64,000 nucleotides of DNA. Source: Caulobacter segnis (GTDB taxonomy: Bacteria > Pseudomonadota > Alphaproteobacteria > Caulobacterales > Caulobacteraceae). Both the position numbers and the translations under genes were made by a program. Positions 53,401-63,964 of this stretch are shown here, one piece after another; position 1 is the first letter of the stretch; the number at the start of each line of letters is the position of its first letter. The notes under the pieces are model-generated. The model made no database searches. It had not been told where the DNA came from and worked only from the letters and a program-made list of their open reading frames with translations. Location of the stretch: positions 4,030,001-4,094,000 of the forward strand of contig NZ_CP082923.1 in assembly GCF_019931575.1 (NCBI RefSeq), written 5' to 3'.

Positions 53401-53793
53401 TTGATCGACACCCTGCCCCGGCGCGAACGCGAGGTCTTCGAGACGCTGTGCCGGCTGGAGGCCGGGACCACGGCTGAGGTGCGCGGCGCCCTGTCTGATC
53501 CGCTCAGCGACTCCGCCGTGCGCACCATGCTCTCGCGCCTGGAGGCCAAGGGCCTGATCGAGCGGACCAGCGGCCCCGAGGGGGTCCGCTACCGCCCGGC
53601 CCAGGAGACCGAAACCGTCGCGGTCGGGGCCCTGCGGCGGGTGATCGACACCTTCTTCGCCGGCTCGGCCGCCAGCGCCGCCAGCGCCCTGCTGGGCATG
53701 GGCCAGCGTCTGACGCCCGACGAAGCCGCCGCGCTCGAGGCGATGATCGACAACGCGGTCGAGACCAAGGCCCTGGGGGAGGACAAGTCGTGA
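53401..53793 (+). CDS. BlaI/MecI/CopY-family repressor
   Basis: A 130-residue winged-helix repressor (REREVFETLCRLEAGTTAEVRGALSDPLSDSAVRTMLSRLEAKGLIERTSG). The C-terminal helical part dimerises and in BlaI/MecI is cut by the partner protease to relieve repression. The start is TTG at 53401 with GGAG six bases upstream. Its stop codon overlaps the GTG of the M56 peptidase gene (GTGA). Two operators lie just upstream, so it is autoregulated. Confidence 0.93.
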   Translation: MIDTLPRREREVFETLCRLEAGTTAEVRGALSDPLSDSAVRTMLSRLEAKGLIERTSGPEGVRYRPAQETETVAVGALRRVIDTFFAGSAASAASALLGMGQRLTPDEAAALEAMIDNAVETKALGEDKS

Positions 53794-55418
53794 CCTGGAC
53801 CCTGCTGTTCTCCCTGCTGGTCAAGTCCAGCATCGTCGCCGGCGGCGGCCTGGCCGGCGCCCGGTTCCTGACCCGCCGGCCGGTCGAGCGCGTCGACATC
53901 CTGCGCGCCGCCGTCTGCCTGCTGCTGGCCCTGCCGGCGATCATGAACATGCTGCCGCCGCTCGAGCTGGCGCTGCTGCCGCCGCTGCCGGCCGAGCCCG
54001 CCGTCGCGCCCCTGGCCGGCGGCCTTCCCGCGCCGACCGAGACGCCCCTGTGGTGGACCACGCCCGGCGCGATGATGGGCGGCGCCTGGCTGCTGGGCGC
54101 GGCGCTGATCGGCGGCCGCCTGGCCCTCGGCCTGCGCACCCTGGAGCGCTGGACCCGCAAGGGCCAGCCCGTGACCGACGCGGCCTGGCTGGCGCCGATC
54201 AAGACCCTGCCGCCGATCGACCGCCCAGGCGTGGTGGCCAGCGACCGCGTCGCCGGCCCGCTCAGCTGGGGCGTGGCGCCGGGGACCATCCTGCTGGACC
54301 CGGCCACCCTGGCCGAGCCCCGCGCCGCCCCGGCCATCATGGCCCACGAGCTGGCCCACCTGCGTCGCCACGACTGGATCTTCCTGATCCTGTCGCGCCT
54401 GACCCTGGCCATCTTCTGGTTCAACCCGCTGGTCTGGCGGCTGCACGCGACGCTGGCCGAGCGCGCCGAGGAAGCCGCCGACGCCGCCGCCCTGACCCAT
54501 GTCGACCGCGCGCTCTACGCCCGCACCCTGGTGCGTCTGGCCGCGACGCCCGCCCCGCTCGGCGCCCCCAGGGAAGCCCTGGCCATGGCCGCCGACGCCA
54601 AGACGCTCAAGACGAGGATCGCCTGCATCATGACCGATACGCCCGAACGCCGCCGCCCCCTGACCGTGGGTCTCACCGTCGCCGCCCTGGCGATCGTCGC
54701 CACGCCCCTGGCCGCCTTCGGCCTGAGCCGTCAGATCGCGCCGCCCGCGCCGCCGGCTCCGCCCGTCGCGGTCACCAGCGCGCCCATGCCGCCCGCGCCG
54801 CCCGCCGAAGCGGCCCCGCCTGCGCCGCCCGCGCCGCCGGCTCGCCACGCGAGAACGGAGTCCGACGCCTACGACACGGTCCAGGCCCGCGCCCAGGCCG
54901 AATGGGATCGGAACCAGGCGCACGCCCAAGCCGAGTGGGCCAGGGCCCAAGCCGAGGCCGCGCGCGTCAACGCCGAGGAGATTCGCCGTCAGGTCGAAGC
55001 CCACCGCGACGAGATCGAGGCCGCCGCCCGCCTCGCCGCCCAGCAGGCGCGCCTTTCCGGCGAGGAAGCCCGTCGCATCGGCGAACAGGCCCGGCTTGCG
55101 GGCGAGGAGGCGCGCCGCGCCGGTGAACAGGCCCGCCGCGACGGCGAGCGCATCCGGGTCCAGGCCATGCGGCAGGCCCGTGTCGACATGGCCAAGGGCG
55201 CGGTCCAGATGCGCGACGGCGCCCGTCAGATGCGCGATGAGGCCGCTCGCCTGCGCGATCCGGCCTACCGCGCCAAGCAGATCCAGGACAACCGCGCTCG
55301 CGGCCACGACGTCACCGACGCCGAACTCCAGGACCTCTCCCGCCGTCTGCCAGGCCAGGCCGACGACCTGGAACGCCAGGCGGATCGGCTGGCCGAGCAG
55401 GTCAAGGACATGACCTGA
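53790..55418 (+). CDS. BlaR1/MecR1-type M56 peptidase with coiled-coil tail
   Basis: A 542-residue membrane protease. Hydrophobic helices flank the zinc motif HELAH (residues 186-190, in [16 protein letters not shown]); the third ligand is probably in [13 protein letters not shown] further helix follows at about 287-312. In place of the usual extracellular penicillin-binding sensor is a Pro-rich linker (APPAPPAPP repeats) and a long Ala/Glu/Arg-rich helix ([35 protein letters not shown]). The M56 core should cleave the BlaI-type partner. What the tail senses is unknown. The start is GTG at 53790, overlapping the repressor stop. Confidence 0.9.
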   Translation: MTWTLLFSLLVKSSIVAGGGLAGARFLTRRPVERVDILRAAVCLLLALPAIMNMLPPLELALLPPLPAEPAVAPLAGGLPAPTETPLWWTTPGAMMGGAWLLGAALIGGRLALGLRTLERWTRKGQPVTDAAWLAPIKTLPPIDRPGVVASDRVAGPLSWGVAPGTILLDPATLAEPRAAPAIMAHELAHLRRHDWIFLILSRLTLAIFWFNPLVWRLHATLAERAEEAADAAALTHVDRALYARTLVRLAATPAPLGAPREALAMAADAKTLKTRIACIMTDTPERRRPLTVGLTVAALAIVATPLAAFGLSRQIAPPAPPAPPVAVTSAPMPPAPPAEAAPPAPPAPPARHARTESDAYDTVQARAQAEWDRNQAHAQAEWARAQAEAARVNAEEIRRQVEAHRDEIEAAARLAAQQARLSGEEARRIGEQARLAGEEARRAGEQARRDGERIRVQAMRQARVDMAKGAVQMRDGARQMRDEAARLRDPAYRAKQIQDNRARGHDVTDAELQDLSRRLPGQADDLERQADRLAEQVKDMT

Positions 55419-55446
55419 GCCACGGGACAGGCATCCGAAAACAAAA

Positions 55447-55472
55447 ACGCCCCGGTCCTGCGACCGGGGCGT
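55447..55472 (-). terminator. Rho-independent terminator of rpoD
   Basis: ACGCCCCGGTC and GACCGGGGCGT form a perfect 11-bp stem with a 4-base loop. On the minus strand it is followed by TTTTTGTTTT, 46 bases after the rpoD stop codon. Confidence 0.92.
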
Positions 55473-55518
55473 CTTCGTATCTAAAGCCTGGATCCTCGGG
55501 ACAAGCCCGAGGACATGC

Positions 55519-57477
<1,959 letters not shown>

Positions 57478-57824
57478 CAAGCTCTCCGAAATCGACGCCG
57501 GCCGGTCTGTGCAAGAGCGGCGCCGAGAAAATCCGTTTCGAAAAGGACTGCCTTGGTCGGTCGGCGCTGTGATTCAGCGCACTCCCAGTGATCACGTTCC
57601 CGTCAGACGTCGCTCAAGCGCGCTCTTTCGCCATGTGCGAACGCTCCGCGGGAGACCCGGCGGAGGCCGTAAGGCGTGAGCGCGGCCTGGCGTCTTCCCT
57701 GAAAGGGTCAACGACCGCTGGGGACCTGTGGCAGCGGCGAGGGTGACATCCTGTTTCGAATGAGGGCGCGCGCTTCGGCGGCCCGGCCGATGTCAGTCAG
57801 CTGCTTGGCAGTTCCTTGAGTCGG

Positions 57825-57853
57825 CATGTGGCTTTGGGTGACGCCAGTGTCAA
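57825..57853 (-). promoter_or_regulatory. Possible rpoD promoter
   Basis: On the minus strand TTGACAC (57853-57847) and GCCACATG (57832-57825) are separated by 14 bases. This resembles the Caulobacter housekeeping pattern TTGaCgS-N10-14-GCtANaWC, with mismatches in the second box. Low certainty. Confidence 0.35.
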
Positions 57854-57920
57854 GATGTGAAGCGTCCGCGACCGCAAAGATTTGCGGCTCTTTTCCTCGC
57901 CTCTTCGCCCTTTTCCCGCT

Positions 57921-58039
57921 TTCCCCGGCGAAAGCCGGGGCCCAGATTCAGCCTGAGTGGTTGGGCGGATACGCCCCGGCGCCTCGGCCGAATGACCAAT
58001 GCCCTGGGTTCGACCTGGGCCCCGGCTTTCGCCGGGGAA
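57921..58039. repeat. Inverted repeat with GAAA hairpins after dnaG
   Basis: Perfect 25-base arms (57921-57945 and 58015-58039) flank a 69-base spacer. Each arm holds the hairpin CCCCGGCGAAAGCCGGGG followed by CCCAG. It shares its design with the repeat at 2381-2472. It lies just after the dnaG stop and may terminate that gene. Confidence 0.8.
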
Positions 58040-58073
58040 GTGGGTTGTGGGAGCTACGGGGAGACGGGTGGAG

Positions 58074-60005
58074 CTACTGCGCCCCGCGCCAGAACTCCAG
58101 ATTGCTGATCTGGCGCTGCAGCACGGCGATGCGGTCGCGCAGGTCGCGGGTGGCCGCCAGGCTGGCGGCGGTCACGTCCTCACGGCGCATGCCGTCCAGG
58201 GCGCGCTCGGAATCGGCGATCTCGATCACCGCCTCGTAGCAGGCCGCCCACAGCGCCCGCGCCTTGGCCGGGTCGTAGCGGGCGTCCAGGAACGGAGCAT
58301 CGGACTGGGCGACGCGCTCGACCTCGGCCAGGGGCTCGGACAGGCCCTTGCGCGACAGGCGCTCTCGCAGCGGAACATCGTCGCCGTGGTCGTCGCACAG
58401 GGCCAGGAACAGCTCGTGGGCCAGGGGCTGCAGGCGCGGATCGCCGAAGCCGACCCGCTCTATGGCCTCGTCATAGGCGCGCGCCCAGCCGGGATGGTCG
58501 ATAGCCGCCAGGGCGATGGCGGCGCTGAACGGCTTGATGCGCCCGACGATCTGGGCCTTGGCGATCGGCCGCAGGCCGGGGTCCGGCGGCTCGCGCTTGC
58601 CGTTGCGCCAGGTTCCGCCGCCGCCATTGCGCGGGGTGAAGGGCCGGCCGCCGTCGCGGAAGCCGCCTCCGCCGCCGCCATAGCCGCCGCCGTCCTGGGG
58701 CGGTCCCGGCCGCGCGCGCTGGAACAGCGCGTCATAACGTTCGCGCAGGTCGTCCTTGTAGGCCTGGGCCAGGTCCTTGTCGGCGATGGTCCCGGCCGCC
58801 GCGCGCAGGCGCTGGCGCAGGCCGGCCTTGCGCTCGGGGGTGTCCAGCGGCTCCAGGTCCCGCTCGCGCTCGAACAGGGCGACGACGAAGGGCTTGGTGT
58901 CCGAGAGCTGCCCGCGCAGCGCGTCCGCCCCCTGCTCGCGCAGCACGTCGTCGGGGTCCTTGCCGCCGACCGGCATCGAGAAGCGGAACGAGCGACCAGG
59001 CTTGAGCAGCGGCAGGGCGCGGTCGATGGCCCGGTGGGCGGCGCGCTGTCCAGCCTTGTCGCCGTCGAAGCAGAGCGTGGGCTCGGGATGCAGGCGCCAC
59101 AGGGCCTCCATCTGCTCCTCGGTCAGGGCCGTGCCCATGGCCGCCACGGCCGGCACGTTGGCGCGCTGGCAGGCGATGACATCCATATAACCCTCGACCA
59201 CCACCATCGGCGTGCGCTCGTTCGGAGTAGCGCTCTGGTTGGCGTGCAAGATCTTGCGGGCCTCGAACAGGCCGTACAGCACCCGCCCCTTGTGGAAGAG
59301 GCCGGTCTCGGGACCGTTCAGGTATTTGGCGCGGGCGTTGGGATCCATCGCCCGACCGCCGAACGACACGACCTTTCCCCGGCTGTCGGTGATCGGGAAG
59401 ATGATGCGGTCGCGGAAGCGGTCGTAAGGCTGGCCGCCGTCCTCGGGCGAGATCAGCACCCCGGCGTCCACCAGATCGCCCGGCTTGGCGCCCTTGGCGA
59501 TCAGATAGTCCTTTAGGGCCGTGCGGTTGTTGGGCGAGAAGCCGATGCGGAAGCGGCTCCACTCGGTCTCGGGCAGGCCGCGCTTTTCGAGGTAGGCGCG
59601 GGCCGTCTGGCCGCCGGGACGGCGCAGCTCGGCCTCGAACCAGGCGGTGGCCAGCTCCATCCAGTCGCCCAGGGACGAGCGCTTCTGCTCCTCGCGGGCG
59701 GCGTGCGGGTCGACGGCGGGCAGGCTCATGCCGGCCTCGGCCGCCAGCCGCTCGACGGCCTCGGCGAAGGTCAGCCGCTCGGTCTCCTGCAGGAAGCTGA
59801 TGATGTCGCCGTGCTTGCCGCTGGAGAAGCAGTGATAGAAGCCCTTCTCGTCATTGACGAAGAACGAGGGGCTCTTCTCCTTGGTGAACGGCGACAGCCC
59901 CGCGTACTCACGCCCCTGCCGCCGCAGCTTCACCGTCTTGCCGACGACGTCGGACGGGCGAAGGCGGGACTTCAGTTCTTCGAGGAAGCGGTCGTCGAAA
60001 CGCAT
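58074..60005 (-). CDS. dnaG: DNA primase
   Basis: A 643-residue replicative primase. The N-terminal zinc-ribbon region is degenerate: the usual Cys-His-Cys-Cys becomes S38, T41, C59, S62 (YAGLSPFTKEKSPSFFV, GFYHCFSSGKHGD). The TOPRIM catalytic core is intact (VVVEGYMDVIACQRANV, LCFDGDKAGQRAAHRAIDRAL, GGKDPDDVLRE). A Gly-rich linker (GGGYGGGGGGFRDGG) joins the DnaB-binding C-terminal domain. The start at 60005 gives the family N-terminus MRFDDRFLEELKSRL. rpoD follows on the same strand, as in the macromolecular-synthesis operon of other bacteria. Confidence 0.96.
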   Translation of the reverse strand: MRFDDRFLEELKSRLRPSDVVGKTVKLRRQGREYAGLSPFTKEKSPSFFVNDEKGFYHCFSSGKHGDIISFLQETERLTFAEAVERLAAEAGMSLPAVDPHAAREEQKRSSLGDWMELATAWFEAELRRPGGQTARAYLEKRGLPETEWSRFRIGFSPNNRTALKDYLIAKGAKPGDLVDAGVLISPEDGGQPYDRFRDRIIFPITDSRGKVVSFGGRAMDPNARAKYLNGPETGLFHKGRVLYGLFEARKILHANQSATPNERTPMVVVEGYMDVIACQRANVPAVAAMGTALTEEQMEALWRLHPEPTLCFDGDKAGQRAAHRAIDRALPLLKPGRSFRFSMPVGGKDPDDVLREQGADALRGQLSDTKPFVVALFERERDLEPLDTPERKAGLRQRLRAAAGTIADKDLAQAYKDDLRERYDALFQRARPGPPQDGGGYGGGGGGFRDGGRPFTPRNGGGGTWRNGKREPPDPGLRPIAKAQIVGRIKPFSAAIALAAIDHPGWARAYDEAIERVGFGDPRLQPLAHELFLALCDDHGDDVPLRERLSRKGLSEPLAEVERVAQSDAPFLDARYDPAKARALWAACYEAVIEIADSERALDGMRREDVTAASLAATRDLRDRIAVLQRQISNLEFWRGAQ

Positions 60006-60095
60006 CTAGGGCGGGGGCCGATCGGTGGATCGCGCATCATAGTGAAGCGGGAGGGCGTCGATATCGGACGTCGGCGCTTCGCCCACAAGTTTGCT

Positions 60096-60138
60096 GAGTC
60101 TGTGGATATCTCAAGCGCGGCATTAGGAACATCGACTC
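60096..60138. promoter_or_regulatory. GANTC sites and a DnaA-box-like sequence upstream of dnaG
   Basis: GAGTC (60096-60100), TGTGGATAT (60101-60109, one mismatch to the DnaA-box complement TGTGGATAA) and GACTC (60134-60138) lie in the 205-base gap between divergent dnaG and the BON gene. They suggest cell-cycle-linked control but could occur by chance. Confidence 0.4.
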
Positions 60139-60210
60139 CTGCCCGCCCGTTTTGAAAGCCGGGGCGCCTCGACGCGCCCGCAGCTTCCAAGAACGCCACG
60201 GAGAAGACCC

Positions 60211-61104
60211 ATGCCCCAGAGATGGAATGACCGCGAAGGCCGCTTCGACGTCGAGCCCGACGGCGATTTCGACCGCGAGCGCGGCTATGGCTACGACGCC
60301 TCGCGACGCCGGGACCCGGCCTATGACAACAGATCCACCTACGAGAATTCAGGCTATGAGGCGTCTCGCGGCCCCGAAGCCTATCGCGGCGAACGGCCCC
60401 GTCGCCGCGGCGGCGAGTTCCTGCGCGCGGCCCAGCAGGGCGGCGACATCGGCTATGGCCGCACGCGGTCGGGCGCCGACTACGGGGCCGGCGCGAGCGG
60501 TTCTCGCGGACCGGGCGACTGGGGCCGCGTGGGCGGTCACGACTTCGGCGGCGCGACCGGCGACTACGGCTCCAGCGGCTATTCCAGCCGCACCGCCGAC
60601 TATGGCGACGAGCGCTATTTCGACCACCGCGACCGAGGCCGAGACGGCGCCTATGGCGACTACAACCCCTACCGGTCGTTCGGTCCGCGCGGCGGCCCCG
60701 GTGACGGACGACGACCGCACCACGAGGAACGCACCTGGTTCGATCGGGCCCGCGACGAGGTCTCCTCGTGGATGGGCGACCAGGACGCCCTACACCGCCG
60801 CGAGGCCGACGGCGCCCATCGCGGGCGCGGGCCCAAGGGCTACCGTCGCTCGGACGAGCGCATCCGCGAGGACGTCAGCGACCGCCTGACCGACGACAGC
60901 TGGCTGGACGCCCACGGCGTCGAGGTCTCGGTGTCCGACGGCGACGTCACCCTGAGCGGCACGGTCCGCTCGCGCGAGGACAAGAAGCGCGCCGAGGCCC
61001 TGGCCGAGAGCGTCGGCGGCGTCGACAACGTCCAGAACAACCTGCGGGTCGACCGCGGGACGGACACGACGGCGTCGACCGCGCCACTGTCGGATCCGAT
61101 GTAG
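60211..61104 (+). CDS. BON-domain protein with long disordered N-terminus
   Basis: A 297-residue protein without a signal peptide. Residues 1-200 are low-complexity and rich in Arg, Gly, Asp and Tyr (GYGYDASRRRDPAYDNRSTYEN, DYGDERYFDHRDRGRDGAYGDY). The C-terminal ~75 residues are a BON domain (RIREDVSDRLTDDSWLDAHGVEVSVSDGDVTLSGTVRSREDKKRAEALAESVGGVDNVQNNLRV). BON domains bind membranes or surfaces. GGAGAAG precedes the ATG at 60211. The cytoplasmic location and the RGG/YD-type composition hint at a condensate-forming or nucleic-acid-associated role, which is a guess. Confidence 0.87.
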   Translation: MPQRWNDREGRFDVEPDGDFDRERGYGYDASRRRDPAYDNRSTYENSGYEASRGPEAYRGERPRRRGGEFLRAAQQGGDIGYGRTRSGADYGAGASGSRGPGDWGRVGGHDFGGATGDYGSSGYSSRTADYGDERYFDHRDRGRDGAYGDYNPYRSFGPRGGPGDGRRPHHEERTWFDRARDEVSSWMGDQDALHRREADGAHRGRGPKGYRRSDERIREDVSDRLTDDSWLDAHGVEVSVSDGDVTLSGTVRSREDKKRAEALAESVGGVDNVQNNLRVDRGTDTTASTAPLSDPM

Positions 61105-61110
61105 CCCTCA

Positions 61111-61222
61111 ATCCTCCCCTAGTGGGGGAGGTGTCGGCTCGAAGAGACGACGGAGGGGGAATAGGCAAGCTCGCCACACTCCCCCTCCAGCCTTCGGCCA
61201 GTCTCCCCCGCTGGGGGAGGAT
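61111..61222. repeat. Intergenic inverted repeat, GGGGGAG-type mosaic element
   Basis: Blocks at 61111-61160 and 61180-61222 are imperfect reverse complements. Each carries a CTCCCC...GGGGGAG hairpin, then a second short stem and a GGAGGGGG tract, as in the elements at 1146-1295 and 4744-4905. It lies between two same-strand genes. Confidence 0.65.
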
Positions 61223-61349
61223 CTACCATCCGCATACCCACGTTCTGCGCGTCGCGGCCAACTTGGCCTCGACAAGTGGGTGTTAACGCCACAAACATCC
61301 CGGCTTCTCGCCGCGGGAGGGAGCCCGCGCGCCGCATTTGGGGTGTTTC

Positions 61350-63277
61350 GTGAAAGCGCTGTTCTTCTCCGTCTCCGTCCTGTCCCTGGCCGCGACGGCC
61401 GCCCTGGCTCAGCAGCCCCTGCCGGAGTCGGCGCCGCCCACCCCGCCGATCGAGGCGCCGCGCGACGTTCCCTATGTCGGCCCGCTCAAGCTGACCGTCG
61501 ACGCTACCGATCTGGACCGCAAGATCTGGAACGTCACCACGACCATCCCGGTCAGCAAGGCCGGCGACTTCGTGTTCCTGTATCCGCAGTGGGTCCCGGG
61601 CGGCCACTCGCCGCGCAACGACCTGGACAAGCTGGCGGGCCTGGTCGTCACCGCGGGCGGCAAGCGCATCCCGTGGACGCGCGACGTCGTGCAGGTCAAC
61701 GCCTTCCACGTCGACGTCCCGGCCGGCGTCAGCGCGCTGGAGATCAGCTACCAGTTCCTGACCGCCGTCGAGGCCAAGGTCGGCCGCACCGAGGTCACGC
61801 CCGAGATGCTGAACCTGCAGTGGCTGCAGGTGACGATGTATCCGGCCGGCTACTACACCCGCAGATCCCGATCGAGGCCAGCGTCAAGCTGCCGGAGGGC
61901 TGGAAGCTGGCCACCGCGCTGGAGACCGCCTCGACCTCCGGCCAGGTCACGACCTTCAAGCCGACCACGGTCGAGACCCTGGTCGACTCGCCGATCTTCG
62001 CGGGCAAGTACTTCAAGTCGATCGACCTGGATCCGACCGGCCCGGCTCCCGTGCGCCTGAACCTGGTGGCCGACAGCCCCGAGCTGCTGGAGGCCAAGCC
62101 CGAGCAGATCCAGATCCACAAGGATCTCGTGCAGCAGGCCTACAAGCTGTACGGCTCGCACCATTACGACCACTATGACTTCCTGGTCGCCCTGTCGGAC
62201 AAGATCGGCGGCATCGGCCTGGAGCACCACCGCTCGTCCGAGAACCGCGTGGTCCCGAAATACTTCACCGAGTGGGACAAGAGCTTCGTCGGCCGCGACC
62301 TGCTCAGCCACGAATACACCCACTCGTGGAACGGCAAGTTCCGCCGCGCCGCCGACCTGTGGACCCCGAACCTGAACGTGCCGATGCGCGACAGCATGAT
62401 GTGGGTCTACGAGGGCCAGACCCAGTACTGGGGCAACGTCCTGGCCGCCCGTTCGGGCCTGCTGACCAAGCAACAGGCGCTGGACAGCCTGGCCGCCACC
62501 GCCGCCGCCTACGACAACCGCCGCGGCCGCGACTGGCGTCCGGTGCAGGACACCACCAACGACCCGATCATCGCCAACCGCAAGCCGCTGTCCTGGCTCT
62601 CGTACCAGCGCAGCGAGGACTACTATTCGGAAGGCCTGCTGGTCTGGCTCGACGCCGACACGCTGATCCGCGAGAAGACCGGCGGCAAGAAGTCGCTGGA
62701 CGACTTCGCCAAGGCCTTCTTCGGCGTCGACAACGGCTCGTATGTGCCGCGCACCTACACCTTCGACGACGTGGTCAGCACGCTGAACGGCGTGGTGGCC
62801 AACGACTGGGCCACGTTCCTGAAGACTCGCATCCAGGACGTCCAGGAAAAGGCCCCGCTCGATGGCTTCGCGCGCGGCGGCTACAAGGTGGTCTACACCG
62901 ACACCCAGACCGAGTTCATGAAGACGGCCGAGAGCAAGGCCAAGAACACCGCCCTGCCCTACGCGCTGGGCCTGACGGTGGGCTCGGACGGCGTGCTGAC
63001 CGACGTGCAGTGGGGCGGCCCGGCGTTCAAGGCCGGCCTGACCCAAGGACTGACGGTGGTCGCGGTCAACGGCGAGGCCTTCGACGGCGACAAGCTGAAG
63101 GCCGCCGTCACCGCCGCGGTGAAGCCCGAGAACCCGCTGGTCGAGCTGCTGATCAAGGACGGCTCGCGCTACCGGATGGTCAAGATCGACTACCGCGGCG
63201 GCCTGCGCTACCCGCGCCTGGAGAAGATCGCCGGGGTTCCAAGCCGCCTCGACGACATCCTGACGCCGCGCAAATAA
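61350..63277 (+). pseudogene. M61-family aminopeptidase gene with a frameshift
   Basis: A glycyl-aminopeptidase-like gene whose coding frame breaks once. Frame A runs from a GTG at 61350 (signal peptide MKALFFSVSVLSLAATAALA) to about 61861 (YPAGYYTR). Frame B continues from there (IPIEASVKLPEGWKLA) to the stop at 63277. One missing base near 61862 explains this: inserting one C would restore ...TRQIPIEAS. Together they give about 642 codons, the normal length. The zinc site HEYTH with a downstream Glu (MMWVYEGQTQYWG) and a C-terminal PDZ domain are intact. It could be a true pseudogene or an assembly error. Confidence 0.88.
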
Positions 63278-63431
63278 TTAACCATGCTCGCCGCCAGGTT
63301 GCGAACTGTTCGCGGCCTGCGACGATTTGGGGAAGAGCGGAAGGGCGGCCTCTGTGTCACCTTTCCGACTGTTCAATCCCTCTGAACGCGTACCGAAAAG
63401 GGCCCGCCCCCTCCCAAGCGGGCCCTTTTTT
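63278..63431 (+). ncRNA. Candidate small RNA or 3' UTR with strong terminator
   Basis: A TTAACCAT motif (63278-63285), a CtrA-type half-site, starts just after the M61 stop codon. About 100 bases on is GTTCAATCCCTCTGAAC (a small hairpin), then the terminator at 63396-63431. The region could be a short regulated transcript or merely the 3' end of the M61 mRNA. No tRNA fold was found. Confidence 0.3.
63396..63431 (+). terminator. Rho-independent terminator after the M61 gene
   Basis: AAAAGGGCCCGC and GCGGGCCCTTTT form a 12-bp stem with a 10-base loop, followed by TTTTTTG. Confidence 0.9.
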
Positions 63432-63448
63432 GTGTCTGCGGTTCGGGC

Positions 63449-63964
63449 CTAGTCGGCGACGGGCGGCGGCGGCAGCGGAGACGGCAGCTTCACGTCCTGA
63501 TCGACATAGGCCGTCATCACCGTGCCCTTCTTGATGCTGACGTCCTTGCCCCGGATGAAGGGCGCGGCCGGCCAGAACAGGATCACCGTCGCGACCGTGG
63601 CGCCCACGCGGGTCTCGCCCTTGGAGCCGCGGTTGGCGCGCAGCCGGACGCGGTCGTCGCCGACCTTCATGTAGAGCAGGCGGACGTTCAGCTTGCCGTT
63701 CTTGCCCAGCATGCCGTTGTCGCGCGCCTCGACCACCTCGCCCACGCCGCGATAGCCCGCGCGCAGGATGGTTCCGTCGGACAGCTTGACGTCCTCGTCC
63801 AGGCTGACCGTGAACCGGTCGCCTTCGTGGGCCGTCTGGCTGGAGATCGCGTCCTCGAGACGCATCGCCAGTTCGGCGCCCTCCGGAATGACGGTTTCGG
63901 CGAAGGCCGACGTGGACGCGAGCAGCGCCAGGCCGCCCAGCGCGGCGGCGAATTTGACTTTCAT
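63449..63964 (-). CDS. Secreted protein of unknown function
   Basis: A 171-residue protein with a signal peptide (MKVKFAAALGGLALLASTSAFA). The mature part (IPEGAELAMRLEDAISSQTAHEGDRFTVSLDEDVKLSDGTILRAGYRGVGEVVEARDNG) is beta-rich, in the style of periplasmic proteins with a PEG/GDxF pattern. A hydrophobic stretch (GATVATVILFWPAAPFIRG) may touch the membrane. GGGGGG lies upstream of the ATG at 63964. It faces the M61 gene, with the terminator between them. Confidence 0.75.
   Translation of the reverse strand: MKVKFAAALGGLALLASTSAFAETVIPEGAELAMRLEDAISSQTAHEGDRFTVSLDEDVKLSDGTILRAGYRGVGEVVEARDNGMLGKNGKLNVRLLYMKVGDDRVRLRANRGSKGETRVGATVATVILFWPAAPFIRGKDVSIKKGTVMTAYVDQDVKLPSPLPPPPVAD

Larger units (their letters stand above)
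57478..58073. other. Gene-free stretch between dnaG and rpoD
   Basis: A 596-base region with no supported ORF. It contains the inverted repeat 57921-58039 near the dnaG end, a possible rpoD promoter at 57825-57853, and a GANTC site (GATTC, 57571-57575). A long leader for rpoD is implied. Confidence 0.6.

Noticed and set aside
63368..63385. GTTCAATCCC as a tRNA T-arm
   Set aside because: No acceptor, D or anticodon stems fit around it; it is part of a simple hairpin.
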